Assembly (NCBI GenBank): GCA_913061465.1
Contig: CAJXSU010000001.1
Location: forward strand, 1-64,000
Direction of reading: 5' to 3'
DNA from: an uncultured Flavobacterium sp.
GTDB taxonomy: Bacteria > Bacteroidota > Bacteroidia > Flavobacteriales > Flavobacteriaceae
Length of the DNA stretch: 64,000 nt
A program made the translations under genes and the position numbers. Positions 1 to 7,258 of this stretch are shown here, in pieces (the first letter of the stretch is position 1; the number at the start of each line of letters is the position of its first letter). The notes beneath the pieces were generated by a model. It made no database searches and was not told the DNA's origin. It worked only from the letters and a program-made list of their open reading frames with translations.

Positions 1-265
1 CATAATCCGCGTGACCTGGACAATCTACGTGTGCATAGTGACGATTTGCTGTTTGGTACTCAACGTGAGACGTGTTAATTGTAATACCTCTTTCTTTTTC
101 TTCTGGTGCATTATCGATCTGGTCGAATGATAATGCTGAAGATAAACCTGCATCAGCTAGTACTTTAGTAATAGCCGCAGTTAGTGTAGTCTTACCGTGA
201 TCTACATGTCCGATTGTACCAATGTTTAAGTGTGGTTTCGAACGGTCAAAATTTGCTTTTGCCAT
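1..265 (-). CDS. tuf: Elongation factor Tu, N-terminal part (runs off the window)
   Basis: The minus strand encodes the first 88 residues of EF-Tu, the GTPase that delivers aminoacyl-tRNA to the ribosome. The protein opens [20 protein letters not shown] and continues with the P-loop GHVDHGKTT (about residues 19-27), the switch-I region ending [12 protein letters not shown], and the DCPGH G3 motif at about 81-85, where the window ends. The start ATG at 263-265 is the standard EF-Tu start. It is the last visible member of a minus-strand cluster of tRNA genes followed by tuf. No promoter box is visible in the 57 bp between it and the tRNA upstream, so co-transcription with the tRNAs is likely. 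The gene is incomplete only because the window stops. Confidence 0.98.
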   Translation of the reverse strand, partial: MAKANFDRSKPHLNIGTIGHVDHGKTTLTAAITKVLADAGLSSALSFDQIDNAPEEKERGITINTSHVEYQTANRHYAHVDCPGHADY

Positions 266-323
266 GATTATTAATTTTTAATTCTAAGTTAAATATATTT
301 AATACTAATAAATTCTTCTTTTG

Positions 324-396
324 AGCCAGCGACGGGATTTGAACCCGTGACCTCATCCCTACCAAGGATGCGCTCTACCAACTGAGCTACACCGGC
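324..396 (-). tRNA. tRNA-Thr (anticodon GGT)
   Basis: The reverse complement folds as a standard tRNA. The acceptor GCCGGTG pairs with CGCTGGC (two G-U pairs), the D-arm is GTAGCTCAGTTGGTAGAGC, the anticodon stem CATCC/GGATG encloses loop TTGGTAG with anticodon GGT, and the T-arm carries GGGTTCAAATCCC. The discriminator is T at 324; the next bases are CAA, so a CCA end is not encoded. It lies 58 bp upstream of tuf, the position of thrT in the E. coli thrU-tyrU-glyT-thrT-tufB cluster. Confidence 0.97.
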
Positions 397-580
397 TTGG
401 AAAAATTTGAATGTAAGTCCATAATTTAAAGACTAACACTCAGGATAAAGTTATTGATTTGTTTTAACCAATAATTCTATCTTTTTTGGTGACATATAGA
501 TTTTAAACTGACAATTATTTTGCATTGTTAATTACAAACTTCACCAATCTTACCTACTCTCACACTTTAAATGAATATTG
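397..580. other. 184-bp tRNA-free spacer where glyT would be expected
   Basis: Between tRNA-Tyr and tRNA-Thr(GGT) there is 184 bp of AT-rich DNA. I find no T-loop motif (GGATTCGAACC on the plus strand), no D-loop motif, no ORF and no TAnnTTTG box on the minus strand. A weak 6-bp stem (TTATTG/CAATAA) is the only structure noticed. In E. coli this slot holds glyT, tRNA-Gly(TCC). Confidence 0.7.
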
Positions 581-662
581 TGGGGAGAGCAGGATTCGAA
601 CCTGCGAAGACGTAGTCAACGGAGTTACAGTCCGTCCTCGTTGGCCGCTTGAGTATCTCCCC
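581..662 (-). tRNA. tRNA-Tyr (anticodon GTA)
   Basis: The reverse complement is a class II tRNA with acceptor GGGGAGA pairing with TCTCCCC, discriminator A at 581, anticodon stem-loop GGACTGTAACTCC with anticodon GTA, a long variable arm (GACTACGTC) and T-arm CAGGTTCGAATCCTG. It is 82 nt without CCA. It sits between the two tRNA-Thr genes, 38 bp downstream of the TGT one, matching tyrU in the E. coli cluster. Confidence 0.97.
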
Positions 663-700
663 AAAATTTCACTATTTAAATGAACGTGTTATTGTTTTTG

Positions 701-774
701 AGCCGATGGAGGGACTCGAACCCACGACCTGCTGATTACAAATCAGCTGCTCTAGCCAGCTGAGCTACATCGGC
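701..774 (-). tRNA. tRNA-Thr (anticodon TGT)
   Basis: The reverse complement has acceptor GCCGATG/CATCGGC, D-arm GTAGCTCAGCTGGCTAGAGC, anticodon stem CTGAT/ATCAG around loop TTGTA containing anticodon TGT, and T-arm GTGGGTTCGAGTCCC. The discriminator is T at 701. It is the first gene of the tRNA-tuf cluster and lies about 40 bp downstream of a TACATTTG promoter box. It corresponds to thrU of E. coli. Confidence 0.97.
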
Positions 775-782
775 TGTTTTTT

Positions 783-812
783 AAACAAAAACAATCCGTT
801 ATTTCTAACGGA
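783..812 (-). terminator. Hairpin plus T-rich tail between hpf and the tRNA cluster
   Basis: On the minus strand TCCGTTA (812-806) pairs perfectly with TAACGGA (801-795) around a GAAA tetraloop, followed by TTGTTTTTGTTT. This looks like an intrinsic terminator for the xerC-hpf transcript. However, the tRNA promoter box at 816-823 would start transcription at about 810-812, the first bases of the stem, so it could instead be a 5' leader hairpin of the tRNA-tuf RNA. The two roles are not exclusive. Confidence 0.45.
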
Positions 813-815
813 CTG

Positions 816-823
816 CAAATGTA
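816..823 (-). promoter_or_regulatory. TAnnTTTG (-7) promoter box of the tRNA-tuf cluster
   Basis: The minus strand reads TACATTTG, an exact match to the Bacteroidota -7 consensus TAnnTTTG. A T-rich GTTTTAG lies 17 bp further upstream and could be a weak -33 element. The box precedes tRNA-Thr(TGT) by about 41 bp, and no other consensus box is seen before tuf. Confidence 0.65.
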
Positions 824-870
824 ATAAGTTTTTTTAATTTCTAAAACTTTTTTATGCTTTTTTATACTTT

Positions 871-1179
871 TTATATAGCTATTGAATCTCTTAATTTTTC
901 TTTTGATTTTTTAAGCCTTCTTTTTAATGATTCAACACCTGTACTTATTCCTTCTTCAAAACTTTTGAATTGTTTTTTTACGACCAACTCATTTCCTGGA
1001 ATATTTATTTTTATCTCTGTGATTTTATTTTCTTTATCACTTGAATTTTCTAGTTTAAAAAACACTTCAGCTTTCAAAATTTTGTCATGGAATTTTGTCA
1101 AAGATTCTACTTTTTTTTCTGAAAATTCTAATAGATTGACTGCGGCATTAAAATTTACTGACTGGATCGATACTTTCAT
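871..1179 (-). CDS. hpf: Ribosome hibernation-promoting factor / RaiA family protein
   Basis: This 102-residue protein begins MKVSIQSVNFNAAVNLLEFS and matches the short HPF/RaiA (sigma-54 modulation protein) fold: a beta-alpha-beta-beta-beta-alpha pattern with a very basic last helix (SLKRRLKKSKEKLRD, about 83-97). HPF proteins bind the 30S decoding centre and stabilise inactive ribosomes. It is the short form, lacking the C-terminal dimerisation domain of long HPF. Its start codon overlaps the stop of the xerC-like gene by 4 bp (ATGA), so the two are translationally coupled. Placement between a recombinase gene and the tRNA-tuf cluster, close to rpsU, fits a translation-related block. The assignment rests on size, charge pattern and context. 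Confidence 0.85.
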   Translation of the reverse strand: MKVSIQSVNFNAAVNLLEFSEKKVESLTKFHDKILKAEVFFKLENSSDKENKITEIKINIPGNELVVKKQFKSFEEGISTGVESLKRRLKKSKEKLRDSIAI

Positions 1180-2075
1180 GAATTTTGTTTTTTTGTACTC
1201 CTAGGATGAGCTTGTTTATAAACTTTTTTTAATTGATCCAAGCTGTTGTGTGTATAGACTTGGGTAGAGGCTAAACTTGAATGTCCTAGTAATTCTTTAA
1301 CCGAATTTAAATCTGCTCCTTCGTTTAATAGATGGGACGCAAAAGAATGCCTCAGAATATGTGGGCTTTTCTTCAATTTCGAAGAGACTTTACTAAAGTA
1401 ATTATTTATAACCCTATAAACAAGAGTTTCATATATTTTATTGCCTTTTTGAGTCAAAAATAAATAATCTTCTGAGTTATTCATAAGACTTCTATGTTTT
1501 ATGTAAGCATCTAGGCTTTTCATAACACTAGGGAGTAAAGGAAGTAATCGTTCTTTATTTCTCTTCCCTAAAACTTTTAATTGTTTTTCAGAAAAATTTA
1601 TAGAACTTGTTTTAAGCTGAATCAGCTCTGCTCTTCTCATTCCGGTTGAATAAAATAGCTCAACTATCAACTTATTTCTTGAGGCTTCAAAGGAGTCATA
1701 GTTTGTTATATTTGATAAAACTTCGTTAACTTCCTTAATAGAGAAAGGAACTTGAATTTTTTTTGGTGTCTTTAAAGCCTTGTGACTTGACAGGGGATTG
1801 TTTTCAATAATTTTAATTTTTTGTAGATACTTATAAAAAGATGTTAAAGAACTTATTTTTCTATTAATACTTCGGTTACTTACTTTGGCTTCAACCAAAT
1901 TAACAATCCAATACCTTATTTGAGAATAATTTATGTCTGAGATTTTCTCCTGACTATAGGTTTCTTTACAAAAATCTTGCAAAGAAATTAAATCTGTCCT
2001 GTAAGCTTTAATTGTATGAATAGAATATTTTTTTTCTAACATCAAATATTCTAGAAAAGAAGTAATTAAATTCAT
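1176..2075 (-). CDS. xerC: Tyrosine recombinase, XerC/XerD family
   Basis: The 299-residue protein has the Xer layout: an N-terminal SAM-like core-binding domain (about 1-90) and a catalytic domain (about 108-290). All six catalytic residues are visible: Arg147 in STGMRRAEL, Lys171 in LGKRNKER, His239 and Arg242 in HILRHSF, His265 in LLGHSSL and Tyr274 in TQVYTH. Length and spacing match housekeeping Xer proteins that resolve chromosome dimers at dif, not a phage integrase, and no attachment site or mobile genes flank it. Whether it is XerC or XerD cannot be settled from this gene alone. It has its own TACATTTG box at 2095-2102 and overlaps hpf downstream. Confidence 0.92.
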   Translation of the reverse strand: MNLITSFLEYLMLEKKYSIHTIKAYRTDLISLQDFCKETYSQEKISDINYSQIRYWIVNLVEAKVSNRSINRKISSLTSFYKYLQKIKIIENNPLSSHKALKTPKKIQVPFSIKEVNEVLSNITNYDSFEASRNKLIVELFYSTGMRRAELIQLKTSSINFSEKQLKVLGKRNKERLLPLLPSVMKSLDAYIKHRSLMNNSEDYLFLTQKGNKIYETLVYRVINNYFSKVSSKLKKSPHILRHSFASHLLNEGADLNSVKELLGHSSLASTQVYTHNSLDQLKKVYKQAHPRSTKKQNS

Positions 2076-2094
2076 TGGATTTAAATAGGTCTTT

Positions 2095-2102
2095 CAAATG
2101 TA
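2095..2102 (-). promoter_or_regulatory. TAnnTTTG promoter box for xerC-hpf
   Basis: The minus strand reads TACATTTG ending 19 nt before the ATG of the recombinase gene, the box-to-start distance seen at several other genes here (trxB, LOG gene, uvrA). It lies just downstream of the rpsU terminator, so xerC-hpf is probably a separate transcription unit. No clear -33 TTG at 19-20 bp is visible. Confidence 0.6.
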
Positions 2103-2110
2103 CTAAATAG

Positions 2111-2147
2111 AAAGCAATAAAAAACCCACACCGAGAGGTGTAGGTTT
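2111..2147 (-). terminator. Intrinsic terminator downstream of rpsU
   Basis: On the minus strand AAACCTACACC (2147-2137) pairs with GGTGTGGGTTT (2132-2122), with one mismatched pair and a four-base loop, followed by TTTTATTGCTTT. It begins 23 nt after the rpsU stop codon and ends rpsU as a single-gene transcript. Confidence 0.8.
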
Positions 2148-2169
2148 ATAATATTATTGTTAAAAAAGT

Positions 2170-2367
2170 CTAACCGACTTCTTCTTTTGTTCTGAGGCCT
2201 TGAACATAAGATGCTTTAATTCTTTGAGCTCTTTTAGCTACAGATGGCTTTGTGAAATGCTTTCTTTCGCGTAAGTTTCTCATTGTCTTTGTACGATCAA
2301 ATTTTCTTTTGAAACGTTTTAAAGCTCTATCAATATTCTCTCCTTCTTTTACTGGTATGATTAACAT
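2170..2367 (-). CDS. rpsU: 30S ribosomal protein bS21
   Basis: The 65-residue basic protein (MLIIPVKEGENIDRALKRFK...) is bS21, a small-subunit protein near the 3' end of 16S rRNA. The family signature is clear: the N-terminal beta strand plus the RALKRFKRKFDRTKTM region, then RERKHFTKPSVAKR. In Bacteroidota bS21, with bS18 and bS6, sequesters the anti-Shine-Dalgarno tail, which explains why most mRNAs there lack Shine-Dalgarno sequences. This gene has a perfect one (2375-2384), its own promoter box and its own terminator. The arrangement fits the autoregulation described for Flavobacterium rpsU, in which ribosomes lacking bS21 expose the anti-SD and preferentially translate rpsU. Confidence 0.96.
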   Translation of the reverse strand: MLIIPVKEGENIDRALKRFKRKFDRTKTMRNLRERKHFTKPSVAKRAQRIKASYVQGLRTKEEVG

Positions 2368-2374
2368 ATGTTGG

Positions 2375-2384
2375 CACCTCCTTT
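2375..2384 (-). promoter_or_regulatory. Perfect Shine-Dalgarno sequence of rpsU
   Basis: The minus strand reads AAAGGAGGTG, separated by 7 nt from the rpsU ATG: full complementarity to the 16S 3' tail at optimal spacing. Other genes checked in this window have A/T-rich leaders with no comparable site, so this one is very likely regulatory. Confidence 0.9.
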
Positions 2385-2410
2385 CAATGTTCTATTTTTT
2401 AAATGGATTG

Positions 2411-2418
2411 CAAATGTA
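2411..2418 (-). promoter_or_regulatory. TAnnTTTG promoter box for rpsU
   Basis: The minus strand reads TACATTTG, 43 nt before the rpsU start codon. A TTTTG lies 25 bp further upstream, a little far for a -33 element. The leader between the box and ATG carries the Shine-Dalgarno. Confidence 0.6.
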
Positions 2419-2497
2419 ATATGAATTTTTAATTATATGGAGGCAAAAGTGATTTTTTTTGATAAATTGAAAATCATATTTGAAAACTCTGAAAAAA

Positions 2498-3664
2498 CTA
2501 TGTTGCTGGCTTGTACTCTTTTCCGTCTATAATAATTTTTGCAATGATTTCTTTTAAGATCTCTGAAGTACCTCCTCCAATTGGGCCGAGTCTACTGTCT
2601 CTAAACAGTCTAGCAATTGGATATTCTTCCATGTAGCCGTATCCACCTAACAATTGAAGTGCATCATAAATAACTTCATCTGCCATTTTTGTAGACAATA
2701 ATTTAGACATACTTGCTTCTTTGACAACATATCCGCCGTTATTTAATCTTTTTGCAATTGAATAATTAAATTCCTTACACATTTCTACACGACTAGCCAT
2801 ATCAGCTAGATTATGTCTTAATGCCTGAAAAGTATCAAGAGACTTTCCAAAAGCTTGCCTTTCTGAGGTATATTTAAGAGCATAATCTAAAGCATATTCA
2901 GCTCTTGCATGAGCATTAATTCCCATAATTAGTCTCTCTAAAGCAAAATGTTGCATAATATATGGAAATCCCTTTCCTTCTTCCCCCATTAAATTTTCAA
3001 CAGGTACTTTTACGTTATCAAAGGCTATTTCCGCAGTATCAGAGGCTTTCCATCCTAACTTATCTAATTTAGTTGCCGAAACACCTTGAGATTCTCTGTC
3101 TACTATAAAAATAGACATCCCTGCATGCTTGGAGGTTAAATCTGTTTTGGCAGCTACTATAAGATAATCTGAATAAACCCCATTGGTGATAAATGTTTTT
3201 GAGCCATTAATTATGTAATAATCTCCATCTCTAAGAGCAGAGGTCTTCATACCTGCAACATCTGACCCTCCAAAAGGCTCAGTAACACATAAACAACCTA
3301 TCATTTCACCTGATATACTTGGACTCAAGTATTTGTTTTTTATTCTATTGTCACCTTCTTTGTTGAGATGTGTCATAGCTAAATAAACATGTGCCCATAT
3401 GGCTGCAGCAAAACCTCCTGAATTAATTTTTTGTAATTCTTCCAGAAAGATGACCATGTAAAAAATATCTAAATTTAAACCACCGTATTCTTCGGGGTAA
3501 CTCAATCCAAAATATCCCATATCTCCAAATTTTTTCCAAATGAATCGGTCTATATGACCGGTCATTTCCCATTTTTCAATGTGAGGAACAACTTCTTTTT
3601 GTAAAAAATTTTTGAAACTTTCTCTGAAAACTTGATGTTCTTCAGTAAAATACATGTGCGACAT
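2498..3664 (-). CDS. Acyl-CoA dehydrogenase family protein
   Basis: The 388-residue protein has the full acyl-CoA dehydrogenase fold: N-terminal helical domain, middle beta domain with CVTEPFGGSDVAGM (about 126-139) and INGSKTFITNG (about 152-162), and C-terminal helical domain with RQAFGKSLDTFQALRH and LGGYGYMEEYPIARLFRDSR. These enzymes oxidise acyl-CoA to enoyl-CoA with FAD. The Glu of the usual IYEGTSEI motif is replaced: this protein has GPIGGGTSEI. The catalytic base is more likely Glu243 in FALERLIMG, the place used by isovaleryl-CoA and long-chain acyl-CoA dehydrogenases. Substrate is unknown. It lies 22 bp downstream of the helix-hairpin-helix gene and is probably co-transcribed with it. 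Confidence 0.92.
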   Translation of the reverse strand: MSHMYFTEEHQVFRESFKNFLQKEVVPHIEKWEMTGHIDRFIWKKFGDMGYFGLSYPEEYGGLNLDIFYMVIFLEELQKINSGGFAAAIWAHVYLAMTHLNKEGDNRIKNKYLSPSISGEMIGCLCVTEPFGGSDVAGMKTSALRDGDYYIINGSKTFITNGVYSDYLIVAAKTDLTSKHAGMSIFIVDRESQGVSATKLDKLGWKASDTAEIAFDNVKVPVENLMGEEGKGFPYIMQHFALERLIMGINAHARAEYALDYALKYTSERQAFGKSLDTFQALRHNLADMASRVEMCKEFNYSIAKRLNNGGYVVKEASMSKLLSTKMADEVIYDALQLLGGYGYMEEYPIARLFRDSRLGPIGGGTSEILKEIIAKIIIDGKEYKPAT

Positions 3665-3686
3665 ACAATATTTTATTTTCTAAATC

Positions 3687-4571
3687 TTATTCTGCATGTA
3701 AATATAAGACTATTCTAGTGTATTTTTCAAGTGGAAAACCTTCAATATTTTTGATTTCAGAAATAGATTGTAGTTCTGCGACCTCATCTTTGTAATCAAA
3801 TATTTTTAAACACAAATTGTAATCTATATATGGATTAGATAAGATTTCTTTAAATGATGCTGTATTGATATTAGTTTTTACAATTATTGGCTTATGAATA
3901 ATTGAAAATGTCTCTAAAATTTTTATTCCTATTTCTTTATCCAAATCCCAAACCTCAAAAAGTTGTTCCGGCAAAGAAAATCCTTGTAATTTAGAACGAT
4001 ACTTAATAATTCTGTTCGCGAGATATTCATTAACTCCATTAACAGAAAGTAAATCTTTGAGAGTAGCTTCATTGATGTTAGTTGAAGATATATCTATACG
4101 ATTTACTTTAGGTTGACTATTGAAAATTCTTTTCTTTTTATTTTGTTGATTCTTTTTTTTAACCCAGTCTGGAAATTTAAAATGAGGAGCTATCTTTTTA
4201 AGTAAACTATCTGAAACTTTAGTAATCATTTGAAATTCTTTAGCTGAATTTACAAATAAGCTATTTTTCCTGTGAGCCAACAAACGATCGATTTCTTTTG
4301 TTTTCATTCCTAATTGATACCCTTTGTAATCTGAAATATAATTAGGATTGAACGGATATAATTTAAATCCCTTATCCTTTGAAATTTTTCTTAAACTATC
4401 AAGTTGGATTTGATAGGATTCTATTTTCGACTGATCTACAGCAATTAAAACACTTTCTTCAAAATTGATGAAATAAAAAAATATTTGAAATCCAATGATA
4501 CTAGCTATCAAAAATAAAATCCCATTTCGTTGGTTTTTAGTGTACCAAAAATGGGATTTCATTTTTTTCAT
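3687..4571 (-). CDS. Membrane-anchored helix-hairpin-helix (ComEA-like) protein
   Basis: The 294-residue protein starts with a basic stretch and one membrane segment (about 17-36, GILFLIASIIGFQIFFYFIN), followed by a polar Lys-rich region. Two helix-hairpin-helix repeats follow: INEATLKDLLSVNGVNEYLANRIIKYR (about 165-193, given with its key NGV turn) and INTASFKEILSNPYIDYNLCLKIFDYK (about 234-261). ComEA-type proteins bind double-stranded DNA non-specifically and pull it through the envelope during uptake; Bacteroidota carry long versions like this, often of untested function. It lies between the symporter gene and the acyl-CoA dehydrogenase on the same strand. No other competence genes are nearby, so a DNA-uptake role is inference. 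Confidence 0.8.
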   Translation of the reverse strand: MKKMKSHFWYTKNQRNGILFLIASIIGFQIFFYFINFEESVLIAVDQSKIESYQIQLDSLRKISKDKGFKLYPFNPNYISDYKGYQLGMKTKEIDRLLAHRKNSLFVNSAKEFQMITKVSDSLLKKIAPHFKFPDWVKKKNQQNKKKRIFNSQPKVNRIDISSTNINEATLKDLLSVNGVNEYLANRIIKYRSKLQGFSLPEQLFEVWDLDKEIGIKILETFSIIHKPIIVKTNINTASFKEILSNPYIDYNLCLKIFDYKDEVAELQSISEIKNIEGFPLEKYTRIVLYLHAE

Positions 4572-4619
4572 TTTTATTTTTCTTAGCTAGCCGATAATAA
4601 CCCTAAACTTATTTAAGGA

Positions 4620-6236
4620 TTATGCATTACTTTCTTTTATAGCATCAGTATATCTTTTTAATTGTTTTTTAACTACAGGGAATAGGAAATACAATCCAAC
4701 CATATTAGGAAAAACCATCGCAAAAATCATTGCATCAGAGAATGCCCAAATTGAATTCATACTTGCTGAGGCTCCAATAATAACAAACAATAAAAACAAC
4801 AACTTGTATGCCATATCTGCTGCCTTTCCTCTACCGAATAAAAACTTCCAGGATTGCAGTCCATAATAAGACCAAGAAATCATAGTAGAGACAGCAAATA
4901 AAACTACAGCAATAGTTAAGAATACATTGGAATAAGGGATATATTGTGCAAAGGCTTTCGAAGTAATTCCAGCACCTTCATAAGCTACCCCGTCAATCAT
5001 TACAGCACCTGAACCGTCTCCTCCATATTGAAAAACTGTTGCTCCTGAGGCATCTCCACCAAAATTAAAAATAATAATAACCAATGCCGTCATCGTACAT
5101 ATCACAACTGTATCAATAAATGGCTCCAATAATGCTACCAATCCTTCAGATGCAGAATATTTTGTTTTTACTGCGGAATGTGCAATAGAGGCTGAACCTG
5201 CACCTGCCTCATTTGAAAATGCCGCTCTTTTAAATCCAACTAGTAAAACACCTATAATTCCACCAACACCAATTGCTGTCGGATTAAATGCCTCTCTAAA
5301 GATTAAAGAAAATGCATCATCAACTAAAGAAAAGTTAGCTCCTAAAATATATAAGCAAGCTAATAAATAAAGGACTGCCATAAATGGCACAACCTTTTCA
5401 GTTACTTGAGCAATCCTCTTTATTCCTCCAATGATAATGACACCTACAATGATTGCCATGATTACTCCAATCCAAAAACCTGCACCCGTGCTCTCAAGAC
5501 CCATAAGCTCTTTCAATACTACAGTGGCTTGGTTCGATTGAGCTGCATTTCCCCCGCCAAAAGATCCACCAATACAAAAAATTGCAAAAATAATAGCTGC
5601 TATTTTTCCCAGTAAATTAAAACCTCTTTCTTTCAATCCTTTACTAATGTAATACATAGGTCCACCGTACACAGTTCCATCATCTCCAACATCTCTATAC
5701 TGAACCCCTAAGGTACATTCAACAAATTTTGTAGACATCCCTAAAAAACCACATACTATCATCCAAAAAGTAGCTCCTGGACCTCCAAGTGCAATTGCTA
5801 AAGCAACACCAGCTATATTACCGTTACCAACAGTACCTGAGACTGCAGTAGCTAATGCCTGAAAGTGAGTAACCTCACCTTCTTCACTTTCATCTTTAAT
5901 AGTATCTGCAATATCTCCATCAATTGCTAACTCGGGGTTAACCGAAATATGATCTAAATCATCATATTTTCCTCGAACAACGTTGATCGCTGTTTTAAAA
6001 TGAAAAACATTTGGAAATTTAAAATATATTGTAAAAAACAATGCACTTCCTACTAACAAGAGTAAGACAAAAGGAACATCCATCCCCGCTAATGGTATAG
6101 TAAAGAAAATTACTTGACTAAAGAAATCTGATATTGGCTTAAAAGCTTCATCAATTTGTTGATCTAATCCTTTCTCTTGTGCAAATGTTACCAAAGGAAT
6201 AAATAATAATAGTAACGACAGAAGTATTTTCTTCAT
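4620..6236 (-). CDS. Sodium:alanine symporter (AGCS) family transporter
   Basis: The 538-residue polytopic protein carries AGCS signatures: TVGNGNIAGVALAIALGG (about 134-151), GGPMYYISKGL, and SNEAGAGSASIAHSAVKT (about 343-360). AGCS proteins import alanine or glycine with sodium. Two features depart from textbook members. The N terminus is a signal-peptide-like segment ending VTFAQEKG (about 20), followed by a soluble stretch before the first permease helix. There is also an acidic insert around 90-125 (ELAIDGDIADTIKDESEEGE). Similar N termini are common among Bacteroidota AGCS proteins. It is preceded by 84 bp without a clear promoter box. Substrate specificity is not established. Confidence 0.9.
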   Translation of the reverse strand: MKKILLSLLLLFIPLVTFAQEKGLDQQIDEAFKPISDFFSQVIFFTIPLAGMDVPFVLLLLVGSALFFTIYFKFPNVFHFKTAINVVRGKYDDLDHISVNPELAIDGDIADTIKDESEEGEVTHFQALATAVSGTVGNGNIAGVALAIALGGPGATFWMIVCGFLGMSTKFVECTLGVQYRDVGDDGTVYGGPMYYISKGLKERGFNLLGKIAAIIFAIFCIGGSFGGGNAAQSNQATVVLKELMGLESTGAGFWIGVIMAIIVGVIIIGGIKRIAQVTEKVVPFMAVLYLLACLYILGANFSLVDDAFSLIFREAFNPTAIGVGGIIGVLLVGFKRAAFSNEAGAGSASIAHSAVKTKYSASEGLVALLEPFIDTVVICTMTALVIIIFNFGGDASGATVFQYGGDGSGAVMIDGVAYEGAGITSKAFAQYIPYSNVFLTIAVVLFAVSTMISWSYYGLQSWKFLFGRGKAADMAYKLLFLLFVIIGASASMNSIWAFSDAMIFAMVFPNMVGLYFLFPVVKKQLKRYTDAIKESNA

Positions 6237-6320
6237 GAGTTTGTGTGTATTTAAATTTAAGTGATTTGCAATATCATAAAAAAATGAACCCCAAACAACT
6301 TTTAATGATTAAAATTTTTT

Positions 6321-7220
6321 TTATGTCAAAGTTTGTTTAAATCTTTTTAAACCCTCTAAAAATGAAGTAGAATGAAACTCTAAATCTCTGGTAGTTTTAG
6401 ATAAATCAAAACCAGTTTTTAAAGGTCTAACAGCTTTTTGATTTAAAGTTTTAGTGGAGATGGGTTTAATTAGTTTTTTATCTAATCCAAATACAGTAGC
6501 TATTTGATTTGCAATTTCAAAAATACTTAATAACTCATTACTGGAAACATGATATATTCCTCTAATATTTTTATCAATACTTAATTTGCAAACTAGTGCT
6601 AAATCTTCTACATAGGTTGGCATTCTATGTTGGTCATCAACAATGGAGATTTCTTTATTGTTTTCAAGCATATCTTTTACCCAAAGAACAATATTATTCC
6701 TTTTAAGATTAACACCTTTTCCATACACTAGAATGGTTCTTAAAATAGAGAAATTTATTCCAGAACTTTTAACAATATTTTCGGCCTTTAATTTTGAATG
6801 CCCATATAAACTTAATGGATTTGGCAGGTCTGTTTCTTTGTAAATACCTTTAATTCCATCAAAAATAAAATCTGTTGAAATTTGAATAAAATGAATATTT
6901 AATTTGGCGCAAATTTGAGTTAGATACTTTACAGCTTCTATATTTAAATCATTACATTCATTAGGCTTATCCTCACAAGTATCTACATTAGTCATCGCTG
7001 CAGTATTTATGATAAAAGAAGGTTGAATAAAAGAAACACATTGTTTCAGTTGGTTATAGTCAGTAATATCTACATCATAGTAAACGAAATCGTTCCTGTT
7101 CATTCTATTATCACCTTTTGATAATCCAAATACAGAATAATTTTCAGGTGCTTTCATAAAGAGATTTACTAGGGTTTGACCAAGTAATCCATTACTTCCA
7201 GTAATTAAAATTTTTTTCAT
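6321..7220 (-). CDS. RmlD-like NAD(P)-dependent sugar nucleotide reductase (extended SDR)
   Basis: The 299-residue protein begins with the Rossmann motif ITGSNGLLGQTL (about 5-16), has the NTAAMTNVDTCED segment (about 71-83) typical of dTDP-4-dehydrorhamnose reductases, and the catalytic Tyr-x3-Lys in LYGHSKLKAEN (about 137-147). RmlD makes dTDP-L-rhamnose. No rmlA, rmlB or rmlC is adjacent, so the true substrate may be another sugar nucleotide or unrelated. It lies 38 bp downstream of the potassium channel gene on the same strand, an arrangement that gives no functional clue. The family call is firm; the exact reaction is not. Confidence 0.85.
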   Translation of the reverse strand: MKKILITGSNGLLGQTLVNLFMKAPENYSVFGLSKGDNRMNRNDFVYYDVDITDYNQLKQCVSFIQPSFIINTAAMTNVDTCEDKPNECNDLNIEAVKYLTQICAKLNIHFIQISTDFIFDGIKGIYKETDLPNPLSLYGHSKLKAENIVKSSGINFSILRTILVYGKGVNLKRNNIVLWVKDMLENNKEISIVDDQHRMPTYVEDLALVCKLSIDKNIRGIYHVSSNELLSIFEIANQIATVFGLDKKLIKPISTKTLNQKAVRPLKTGFDLSKTTRDLEFHSTSFLEGLKRFKQTLT

Positions 7221-7258
7221 TTACTAACTAGACTTTGTGAAAATTAATTAACAAAAAA

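Noticed and set aside
854-1204. 116-residue plus-strand ORF opposite hpf
   Set aside because: It is antisense to hpf and the start of xerC-hpf coding DNA and has low-complexity Phe/Ser/Leu composition, as expected for a shadow of a Lys/Glu-rich gene.
1176-2075. Tyrosine recombinase as a sign of an integrated element
   Set aside because: It has housekeeping Xer length and catalytic spacing, is coupled to hpf, and no attachment repeats or phage genes flank it, although tRNA genes are nearby.
2371-2390. TTGGCACCTCCTTTCA on the plus strand as a sigma-54 promoter
   Set aside because: The -24-like TTGGCA has no TTGC at the required spacing, and the bases are explained by the rpsU Shine-Dalgarno on the other strand.
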